A stretch of DNA of 64,000 nucleotides. It comes from Hydractinia symbiolongicarpus. Taxonomy: Eukaryota > Cnidaria > Hydrozoa > Anthoathecata > Hydractiniidae. This document shows, piece by piece, positions 1 through 7,654 of the stretch (within the stretch, counting starts at the first letter, position 1; every line of letters begins with the position of its first letter). The stretch is from the NCBI RefSeq assembly GCF_029227915.1, contig NC_079875.1, positions 40,569,201 to 40,633,200 on the forward strand, written 5' to 3'. The notes beneath the pieces are model-generated. The model saw only the letters and a list, made by a program, of their open reading frames with translations. It did no database searches and had not been told where the DNA came from. Position numbers and translations under genes: made by a program.

Positions 1-565
1 GGGACTAAATGGAGCTAACTTTGGACTGTGACCTGATAAATGTCATAAATGAGACAATTGGACTCCAAGAAATAACATTCTTGTTAATTTGATGTGATTG
101 CCGGAACTCAGCGATTACACTGGGCACTGTGGTAGCGCTTCATTTGAAAATTAAGCTAAAAAAAGTCATTTTTTTACTGTGGGACCTATCCTAGCCGTTA
201 GCGCGCGTTGAAGAAAAATTGACAGTTTCAAAAACTACATTTCATTGACTTTCTAACAGTGTCAGTCCCTTTGAGTTACAACGGTTGGGTCACATATTCG
301 TACCAACTTGTATTTAGCGATATTGTTCTGATATTACTAGGTTGCATCGCTTTTAACTATGAAACGATTGACTGTGGGACTTAATTGAGCTAACTTTGGA
401 CTTTCACCTGATAAATGTGATAAATCAGACAATTGGACTCCAAGAAATAACATTCTTCTAAATTTGACGTGATTGCCGGAACTCAGCGTTTACACTGGGC
501 ACTGTGATAGCGCTTCATTTAAAAATTAAGCTAAAAAAAGTCATTTTTTTACTGTGGGACCTATC
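1..565. repeat. Satellite family A, 375-bp unit, about 1.5 copies
   Basis: Bases 1-190 recur at 376-565 with an exact 375-base offset and only scattered substitutions. Shared landmarks include GACAATTGGACTCCAAG, GCCGGAACTCAGCG and ACTGTGGGACCTATC. The stretch 191-375 is present once. The second copy is cut off at 565/566, where the retrotransposon tail begins. I see no coding capacity, and no similarity to the 203-bp satellite that fills the right of the window. The left window edge falls inside the unit, so the full extent of family A is unknown. Confidence 0.85.
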
Positions 566-580
566 TTTTCTTTTCTTTTC
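566..580 (-). repeat. LINE 3'-terminal (GAAAA)3 tail
   Basis: On the plus strand TTTTC is repeated three times directly after the interrupted satellite A copy; read in the element's orientation this is (GAAAA)3. Short tandem repeats at the 3' end, in place of long poly(A), are characteristic of CR1/L2-type elements, where they reflect slippage at the start of target-primed reverse transcription. It marks the element's 3' boundary to the base. Confidence 0.8.
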
Positions 581-582
581 AA

Positions 583-588
583 TTTATT
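583..588 (-). terminator. AATAAA polyadenylation signal of the LINE
   Basis: TTTATT on the plus strand, AATAAA on the minus strand, lies just upstream of the (GAAAA)3 terminus. Its position fits 3'-end formation of the element transcript. The hexamer is common in A/T-rich DNA, so the placement is the main support. Confidence 0.5.
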
Positions 589-1265
589 TAAAGTCGATTA
601 TTCACATATTTACAATAGTTTCCAAAAAAAAAGTAATTAAGAAAACTAATCTAAATCGACTAAATTTTTTTTTATGTTTACAATTAAATAAAATCATTTT
701 TTTTATATATATAAACAATAATAACAACAAAGTTCTATAAAGGGACCTTACATTCATCACAGTTACATTTAGATCCGTCCCACATTTTAATCATGCTTTC
801 AAAAACTTTAAGATTGTCACATCGTTTCAAATGTGATGGTAGGTTATTCCAAATCTTTGGTCCCAGGGCTGATAAGCTATTAGTTCCAAAAGTCGCGGTC
901 CTTTTGCTTGAGACTACCAAATTATTTGTATTTTGTTCTCTGACTGTCCTACCGTTATCATTTAAACAAAATATATCTTTCATAAAAAGAGGGCTGCTGT
1001 TATTTATAGTTTTAGAGATTTCTATACACAATGACCGTAAGCGATTTACATTCATGTGACTCTTGCTGGAATTTTTAAGTAAATTTTCGTATGTACTTAC
1101 CGTATCATTATACAGAAATCTTAATGCTCGTTTTTGTATCATTTCGACTTTAGATAAAGATTTAGAAGAAGAAAAATGCCATATAAGGGAACAATAATTG
1201 AAATTTGCGTAGATAAAACTTTGAACTAAAATATATTTTGCTTGAAAGGATAAGAAACTTCTAAA

Positions 1266-1268
1266 TCA
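1266..1268 (-). other. In-frame TGA stop inside ORF2
   Basis: The minus-strand TGA separates the upstream part of ORF2 (ending ...LNALF) from the 735-1142 part, which is in the same frame (distance divisible by three). Family members usually have unbroken sequence between the RT and the C-terminal region here. A CGA-to-TGA change at a CpG is the simplest origin; that is inference. Confidence 0.8.
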
Positions 1269-3787
1269 AAATAAGGCATTTAGTTGGGCTGATGCTTCGC
1301 GACACAAATCACTAACGTGTCTGTCAAAATTTAATTTATTGTCTATAGTCACACCTAGTAATTTCACGTTATTTTCACTTTCAATAGTTTTATTTCCTAT
1401 ATTAAATTTTAGACCTAAATTATCTGCCTTATTCTTTGTCAGAATTATCGAGTGAAACTTTTCAGGGTTTGCAATCATTTTATTCTCTTTTAACCAGGAG
1501 AGGGCAGTTTTAGCTTCGTTTTCTAAAGTATTTATCAAATTAGGAATAGAATTTGAGAAATTGGATATTGTGTTATCATCAGCGTAATTATGTAGCTTAT
1601 ATTTTTCTATAAAAAGAAACAAATCATTTATAAATATATTGAATATGATAGGTCCCAAAATAGAACCTTGTGGTACACCAGATAAGATAATTTGAAATAG
1701 ACTATAGATCCCATTTATTCGAGTGGCTTGCTCTCTATCAGTAAGATAAGATAGAATGAATTGAAGAGACTTATTGTCAAATCCATAAGCAGCTAATTTC
1801 GCAATTAGTAAGTCATGTGGTACACAGTCAAAAGCTTTTAAAAGATCCATCAAGATCGCACCCACCACATAATTCTTATCAAGTTTACTCTTCCATTCCT
1901 CTATTAAGCGAATTAGTACTTGTTGGGTACTATAGCATTTCCTATAGGCGGAGAGAAAGGTCGACAATTTTGATTCCATATAAGCGGTTATTTGTTCTTT
2001 CATAACCCTTTCGTAAAATTTAGAAAAAAAATTTAAAACACTGACAGGCCTGTAGTTTGATATTTTAGTTTTATCTTTTCCTCCCTTATCCAGTGGCGTT
2101 ACAGCAGCTCGCTTAGCTTTGCTTGGAAATTTGTTTAAAACTATGCTACTATTTATAGCATCTGTTAGTGGCGTTACTAGGTGCCTTTTTGCTAATTTTG
2201 TCAGCTTTGATGGTATTGTATCTTCACATGTTGATACTTTGGTGTTTAAATCATTAAACAGTTTAGAAATTGTATTTTCATCAACTTCTTGGAATGTGAA
2301 GTTCTCATTGTTGTTAGAATCATTGATTTCCTTTATTTTAATAATACTTGGATGATTTTCAAAACTATCAACAATTTCTTCAATCATTTTTGACTTATCA
2401 TTTACATTCTTATATTTTATAGGATTTGGTTTCATGCCACAAGAATTTTCTAAAATATTCATGTAGTAGTCGTTGAAAAGTTTGGTTAGCTGTTTTTTAT
2501 CAGTAACTAAACTTTCATTTTGAACGATCGCTATATCTCCTTTCCTTATTCCATTTTTATTTGATATCAAGGGTTTAACAGTTTCCCAAAACGTTTTTTT
2601 GGAAATAAAACCTGATTCTGTTACCCTTTTGAAATGGTTTTTGATAGCCTTTTTGCGTAAATTTACACACTTGTTTCTCTGTTTCATGTACGTGATTTTG
2701 TTTTCAGAAGTAGGATTTTTATTGTATTTATTTTTGAACCTAGACCTTGTATATATTGCCTTTTTTAACTCTTTTGTCATAAATGGTGCCTCGTTTCCAC
2801 GCAGAGTTTTTTGCTTCTGTGGGGCATGCTTTTCTATGATAGATGTGAAAACATTGATGAGGTTTTCATAATTCAGTTCAGGATCTTTACTATTACAAAT
2901 AAAATTTGCGTTCTCAACATCACGTAAAAAGTTGGCTTCATTAAAATTTTTGTAACTTCTGTAAATAATTTTCTTGGATGCTAAGCGTGCTAAATGAGAT
3001 TTTAAAAATGTTGTTACCATTTGATGATGATCACTTAATCCTGTTTCACATGTTAGTGTGTGTTGAAAACATCTGGGTGTATTTGTAAGAATGACATCTA
3101 TAGCTGTTCCGTTAGGACTAGCAAAACAGGTTTTGTTTTTGACAAGATTTTCAAGACTAAAAATATCACAGAAGTTATTTAAGGTTTCGAAACTAGAATC
3201 GTTCGAGTTATGGCAATCGATATTTATATCACCCATAATTATTATGTTTTCGACTTTAGATAGAGCTTTATTTAAAGCTATCTCTAATTCCTCAAAAAAG
3301 TTGTTTAAGTTTGAATAATGAGGTGGTCTATAAATACTGATAACTGTCCATCTTTTATTTCTTATCGTTAATTCTGAGCAAATGATTTCATTATTTGTTA
3401 TACCCAAATCATTAACTTGTCTACAGGCTATTCCTTTCTTAACATATTCAATTAACCCTTCTCCATTTTTGTTCCTATCTTTTCTAGTTCTAATTTCATA
3501 GTTATCAATATAGAATTGTTCGTTTGGAAAACTCTCATCTAGTTTGGTTTCAGCAAATACAAAATAATCAGGTGAAAATTTTGTCAGAATTTCTCTTGCA
3601 TCAATTATTTTGTTTCTGAGACTATTAATGTTTAAATAGCCTAAAAGAGGATTGGAAGGGTACTTAATTCGTAATTTATGTATTTCATCTAAAGAACTTT
3701 GGTGAGAATTATGTGTCGGATTTTGATCATTTCTATATTGACTCCCAACACATTCATCAGGAATATCAGATTTATTATCATCGCAAA

Positions 3788-5224
3788 CTAGTCCAAGCCT
3801 ATTGAATACCCCTGCTGGTCTAAAAAATTATTTATAAAAGCTATAAAATTTCGTGCTAACATTATCTTACCATTCTCTCGTAAATGTATGCCATCTTTCC
3901 ATAGCTGTTCTTCTCTGATATTGTTGTGTCTGATGTAGCCATAACCGTGTAGATCGGATCCTTCTCTTAATAGTTTGTTAATACTGTTTATTCTATCAGA
4001 GTCGACACGTCTGCTCGTAACCCAGGCAGAGATAAAAACTTTTTCTACTCCGTTACGCACACATTTTTTCCCGATGTCCAGGATCTGTTCGGCAATTTTG
4101 TTATCTGACGCTGCATTTAGATGACTTGATAAAAGATTGTTGATTCCTACATGGATAACGACAATATCAGGTTTTTCTTGTTCCAGTGTTGGTTGTACGT
4201 AATAATTTAAGTTTTCGACACTTGCTCCTGGGAATATCTTAAATCTCACATTTCCATTCTTTATTTGCTCATTAAATTCTTTCACTCGAATACCTTTTGG
4301 TATACTATCGGTCATTATCCGTATCTTCTTAGAATGGTGTAGATTTTGATGCTCAAGATTCGTAGCTAATTGATCTCTTTCTGGAAACGGATTGATAACA
4401 GGGTTGGGTCTTCGTCTGTGTGTTACATTATTTTTAAAGATATTTGACGAACGAATATGGTTGTTAACATCTACGTGGTGCGTATTTTGACTCTCCTTCG
4501 TAAAATTACAATCTTGATCACCCCAACTTTGTTGATTAGAATCGTCATTAACTTCAACTCTTAGGTCGTTAAATCTGTTATGATGTAATTCTTCATTTCT
4601 ATTAACTTTATTAATAGAAAACCTTGAGGGACCTTTGATTACGTTGTTCCATTGATTATAATGTTTAATTTGTTCCACATGTTTACACGTTTCAACTGAA
4701 TGATCACGTTGATTACTGTTTAAAATTTCGCTAACCAATTTTTTGTAATCCTTTATTTCTTCTTTAAGGAAATCTATTTTACTCCTCAGTTGTTTAATTA
4801 ATATATTTGACGAGTTGTCCCCGATCTTGCTCAGTTTATACGAAATAAATTCTTTTAAATCGCAAACCTGTGTTGTCAAACTTTTAAATTTAATAAACTG
4901 GCCAAAATTTTTAACTTCTTCCTCGTACAGATATCCACTTTTATCTTCGATTAAATCGTCAACAACATCTTTCTTTTCCTCTGAAAAAGATTCGTCTGTG
5001 CTATTTTCTTTCTCCTCTTCTACTTGTTTCACAAGTAAATAACCTTCTGTACCATTTCTCTCCGTTTTGTTTAATATATTCTGTTGACATAAATCTTTTA
5101 GCGTTTGCTCAATAATTTCAGGACGCAAGTCTTTTGTGTTAGTTACTATGCTGTCATAGTCAGCTTTCTTTTTCCTTCTATGTATTTCTTTAACAGAATT
5201 TAAAACAATATTTTCAAACTCCAT
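3788..5224 (-). CDS. LINE ORF1 protein with SGNH/GDSL-esterase-like C-terminal domain
   Basis: 478 codons from ATG at 5224 to TAG at 3788. Residues 1-66 form a compact, charged, mostly helical region that could be a small winged-helix-like nucleic-acid-binding fold (weak guess). Residues 70-105 are acidic. Residues ~141-168 have heptad-like hydrophobic spacing suggesting a coiled coil for multimerisation, and 185-298 is Asn/His-rich linker. Residues ~300-468 match an SGNH hydrolase: block I TDS with the candidate nucleophile Ser307 (usually GDS), block II Gly333 in PGAS, block III GINN at 360-363, and block V D444-G-I-H447. Esterase domains in ORF1 are known from CR1/L2-like LINEs, where the protein acts as an RNP component with a suggested lipid or membrane interaction. 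Codons 467-468 (Phe-Leu) form the slippery heptamer, ten residues before the end. The reading frame is intact. Confidence 0.88.
   Translation of the reverse strand: MEFENIVLNSVKEIHRRKKKADYDSIVTNTKDLRPEIIEQTLKDLCQQNILNKTERNGTEGYLLVKQVEEEKENSTDESFSEEKKDVVDDLIEDKSGYLYEEEVKNFGQFIKFKSLTTQVCDLKEFISYKLSKIGDNSSNILIKQLRSKIDFLKEEIKDYKKLVSEILNSNQRDHSVETCKHVEQIKHYNQWNNVIKGPSRFSINKVNRNEELHHNRFNDLRVEVNDDSNQQSWGDQDCNFTKESQNTHHVDVNNHIRSSNIFKNNVTHRRRPNPVINPFPERDQLATNLEHQNLHHSKKIRIMTDSIPKGIRVKEFNEQIKNGNVRFKIFPGASVENLNYYVQPTLEQEKPDIVVIHVGINNLLSSHLNAASDNKIAEQILDIGKKCVRNGVEKVFISAWVTSRRVDSDRINSINKLLREGSDLHGYGYIRHNNIREEQLWKDGIHLRENGKIMLARNFIAFINNFLDQQGYSIGLD
3821..3827 (-). promoter_or_regulatory. Candidate -1 ribosomal frameshift site U UUU UUA joining ORF1 to ORF2
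   Basis: On the minus strand the ORF1 codons read AAT TTT TTA, so T TTT TTA fits the X XXY YYZ rule in the zero frame and is the same heptamer used by HIV-1 gag-pol. The ORF2 frame is the -1 frame; it has TAA directly upstream (3828-3830) and no AUG before the endonuclease. Downstream, CCAGC (3814-3818) can pair with GCUUGG (3793-3798) with one bulged U, giving a small stem two nucleotides after the heptamer, and AGGG in its loop could pair with a UCCU further downstream. Function is inferred. Confidence 0.55.
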
Positions 5225-5299
5225 TTGTCAACAGTTAAACAACAAGTTTTACTAAGTTTTAAAAACACGTCCGCTCCGTCCGCTTATACGTTTATTTAT
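5225..5299 (-). other. LINE 5' leader and junction with satellite B
   Basis: The stretch between the ORF1 ATG and the first recognisable 203-bp satellite sequence. It contains two copies of CGTCCGCT (5268-5275 and 5277-5284, plus strand), a GC-rich patch in otherwise A/T-rich DNA. Satellite B can be recognised from about 5300-5306 (CTGAA, then TTAATCGACGGCAAACG). I cannot tell whether this is the full 5' UTR or a truncated one. Confidence 0.5.
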
Positions 5300-5732
5300 A
5301 CTGAATTAATCGACGGCAAACGAAAACCCGCCATTTCCCGTAAACCCCGGACTCGGCCTGTATAGTCAAAAGTATACAAAGAAAGTACCAAGGGAGTAAA
5401 CTCATTTCCCGAACGATTTTTTAAATTATTTTTTCACCACTAAAACGCATTAGACTTGTAGTTTTCAAAAATGTTTTCATTTTTGATGAGACGCTTAATG
5501 AAAGGGGTTTAATCGCCGGCAAACGAAAACCCTCGATTTCCCGTAAATCCCGGCCTTGGCCTGTATAGTCGAATGTATACAAAGAAAGTACCCTGTAAGT
5601 AAACTCATTTCCAGAACGATTTTTCAAATTATTTTTTCACCACTAAAACGCATAAGTCTTGTAGTTTTTAAAAATATTTTCATTTTTGATGAGACGCTTA
5701 ATGAAAGAGGTTTAATCGCGGGCAAACGAAAA

Positions 5733-5765
5733 CCCGCGATTTCCCGTAAATCCCGGGCTTGGCCC
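5733..5765 (-). other. Potential G-quadruplex / i-motif block of the satellite monomer (representative)
   Basis: In this monomer the plus strand has CCC at 5733, 5743, 5752 and 5763, so the minus strand has four GGG tracts with loops of 8, 6 and 7 nt. One loop exceeds the strict 1-7 rule, so this is a relaxed candidate. Most monomers keep all four tracts, including the CGCCATTTCCC...ACCCC variant; subtypes with TTTCTCG or AATGCCGG lose one. The block overlaps the CGGGCTTGGCCCG hairpin, so the two structures would compete. Confidence 0.5.
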
Positions 5766-5783
5766 GTATAGTCGAAAGTATAC
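5754..5783. other. Hairpin CGGGC-TTG-GCCCG followed by GTATA/TATAC dyad (representative)
   Basis: CGGGC and GCCCG (5754-5766) are perfect inverted copies with a 3-nt loop. They are followed at once by GTATA (5766-5770) and TATAC (5779-5783), inverted around 8 bases. Both recur at the same phase in most monomers. Variants such as CGGACTCGGCCCG weaken the first stem, and the 202-bp subtype (CTTGGCCGTA) breaks it. A binding-site or structural role is possible but not shown. Confidence 0.5.
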
Positions 5784-7654
5784 AAAGAAAGTACCCAGGG
5801 AGTAAACTCATTTCCCAAACGATTTTTTAAATTATTTTGTAACCACTAAAACGCATGAGACTTTTAGTTTTCAAAAGTGTTTACATTTTTGATAAGACGC
5901 TGAATAAAAGAGGTTTAATCGCCGGCAAACGAAAACCCGCGATTTCCCGTAAATCCCGGACTCGGCCCGTATAGTCAAAAGTATACAAAGAAAGTACCCA
6001 GGGAGTAAACTCATTTCCAGAACGATTTTTAAAATTATTTTTTCACCACTAAAACGTATGAGATTTGTAGTTTTCAGAAATGTTTTCATTTTTGATGAGA
6101 CGCTTAATGAAAGGGGTTTAATCGCCGGCAAACGAAAACCCTCGATTTCCCGTAAATCCCGGGCTTGGCCTGTATAGTCGAATGTATACAAAGAAAGTAC
6201 CCTGTAAGTAAACTCATTTCCAGAACGATTTTTCAAATTATTTTTTCACCACTAAAACGCATAAGTCTTGTAGTTTTCAAAAATGTTTTCATTTTTGAAG
6301 AGACGCTTAAGGAAAGAGGTTTAATCGCGGGCAAACAAAAACCCGCGATTTCCCGTAAATCCCGGGCTTGGCCCGTATAGTCGAAAGTATACAAAGAAAG
6401 TACCCAGGGAGTAAACTCATTTCCCAAACGATTTTTTAAATTATTTTGTAACCACTAAAACGCATGAGACTTTTAGTTTTCAAAAGTGTTTACTTTTTTG
6501 ATGAGACGCTGAATAAAAGAGGTTTAATCGCCGCCAAACGTAAACCCGCGATTTCCCGTAAATCCCGGACTCGGCCCGTATAGTCAAAAGTATACAAAGA
6601 AAGTACCCAGGGAGTAAACTCATTTCCAGAACGATTTTTCAAATTATTTTTTCACCACTAAAACGCATAAGTCTTGTAGTTTTTAAAAATATTTTCATTT
6701 TTGATGAGACGCTTAATGAAAGAGGTTTAATCGCGGGCAAACGAAAACCCGCGATTTCCCGTAAATCCCGGGCTTGGCCCGTATAGTCGAAAGTATACAA
6801 AGAAAGTACCCAGGGAGTAAAGTCATTTCCCAAACGATTTTTTAAATTATTTTGTAACCACTAAAACGCATGAGACTTTTAGTTTTCAAAAGTGTTTACA
6901 TTTTTGATGAGACGCTGAATAAAAGAGGTTTAATCGCCGGCAAACGAAAACCCGCGATTTCCCGTAAATCCCGGACTCGGCCCGTATAGTCAAAAGTATA
7001 CAAAGAAAGTACCCAGGGAGTAAACTCATTTCCAGAACGATTTTTAAAATTATTTTTTCACCACTAAAACGTATGAGATTTGTAGTTTTCAGAAATGTTT
7101 TCATTTTTGATGAGACGCTTAATGAAAGGGGTTTAATCGCCGGCAAACGAAAACCCTCGATTTCCCGTAAATCCCGGGCTTGTCCTGTATAGTCGAATGT
7201 ATACAAAGAAAGTACCCTGTAAGTAAGCTCATTTCCAGAACGATTTTTCAAATTATTTTTTCACCACTAAAACGCATAAGTCTTGTAGTTTTCAAAAATG
7301 TTTTCATTTTTGATGAGACGCTTAATGAAAGAGGTTTAATCGCGGGCAAACAAAAACCCGCGATTTCCCGTAAATCCCGGGCTTGGCCCGTATAGTCGAA
7401 AGTATACAAAGAAAGTACCCAGGGAGTAAACTCATTTCCCAAACGATTTTTTAAATTATTTTGTAACCACTAAAACGCATGAGACTTTTAGTTTTCAAAA
7501 GTGTTTACATTTTTGATGAGACGCTGAATAAAAGAGGTTTAATCGCCGCCAAACGTAAACCCGCGATTTCCCGTAAATCCCGGACTCGGCCCGTATAGTC
7601 AAAAGTATACAAAGAAAGTACCCAGGGAGTAAACTCATTTCCAGAACGATTTTT

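Larger units (their letters stand above)
566..734 (-). other. LINE 3' untranslated region
   Basis: Lies between the ORF2 stop (TAG at 735-737) and the GAAAA tail. It is very A/T-rich, with long homopolymer runs and a TATATATATA stretch at about 704-714. The small plus-strand frame covering 504-740 is low-complexity shadow sequence spanning satellite and UTR and is not a gene. Confidence 0.7.
735..3827 (-). pseudogene. LINE ORF2: APE endonuclease - reverse transcriptase, one in-frame stop
   Basis: This frame of about 1030 codons encodes the enzyme for target-primed reverse transcription. The endonuclease comes first: NINSLR at 3615-3632, AETKL with its catalytic Glu at 3549-3551, GDIN at 3222-3233 and SDHH at 3024-3035, so the APE-type active-site set is present. 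The reverse transcriptase follows: MDLLKAFD (motif A) near 1827-1850, SGVPQGS near 1660-1690 and YADD (motif C) at 1575-1586. The C-terminal part (735-1142) has the WNNLPSHLK-type region and a short Cys cluster (CNCDEC) typical of this LINE group. TGA at 1266-1268 interrupts the frame after the RT; the same frame continues on both sides, so it is a substitution and no frameshift is involved. There is no AUG before the endonuclease. The frame opens at 3827, right after TAA at 3828-3830, and overlaps the ORF1 end by about 40 nt, which suggests translation as an ORF1-ORF2 frameshift product. Confidence 0.88.
566..5299 (-). mobile_element. Near-full-length CR1/L2-like non-LTR retrotransposon (LINE)
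   Basis: A two-ORF LINE of about 4.7 kb on the minus strand. Order from its 5' end: short leader (~5299-5225), ORF1 with an esterase-like domain (5224-3788), ORF2 with APE endonuclease, reverse transcriptase and a C-terminal domain (3827-735), then a 3' UTR of about 170 bp ending in (GAAAA)3. An ORF1 esterase domain together with a short 3' microsatellite tail in place of long poly(A) is typical of the CR1/L2 group. The clade call is from family knowledge and was not checked by phylogeny. Only one inactivating lesion is evident, an in-frame TGA in ORF2, so the copy looks young. The left flank is satellite A and the right flank satellite B, and no target-site duplication can be seen. The 5' boundary is uncertain by about 20 bp. 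Confidence 0.88.
5625..7654. repeat. Higher-order duplication, 1015 bp (5 monomers), two copies
   Basis: Copy 1 (5625-6639) and copy 2 (6640-7654) match at an offset of exactly 5 x 203. They share the same order of variants: CGCGGGCAAACG, a TGTAACCACT monomer, a CGTATGAGATTTG monomer, and a CCCTCGATTT monomer ending in CTGTAAGTAAACTC. Identity breaks at both edges. A shorter 609-bp (3-monomer) relation links the first of these monomers. Confidence 0.75.

Noticed and set aside
504-740. 78-codon plus-strand frame near the LINE 3' end
   Set aside because: Low-complexity Ile/Leu/Asn/Lys-rich translation of A/T-rich satellite and UTR sequence, crossing the satellite-LINE boundary.
793-3318. Plus-strand frames inside the LINE (for example 793-1059, 1817-2005, 2119-2355, 2599-2871, 3091-3318)
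   Set aside because: Antisense shadows of ORF2; no recognisable domain.
1266-3407. Calling ORF2 as starting at 3407
   Set aside because: The codon there is TTG, and clear endonuclease sequence (NINSLR, AETKL) lies upstream in the same frame, so the frame is taken back to 3827.
566-5299. LTR retrotransposon or retroviral origin, suggested by the slippery heptamer
   Set aside because: No LTRs, protease, RNase H-integrase order or primer-binding site; the APE endonuclease and ORF1 esterase place it with non-LTR elements.
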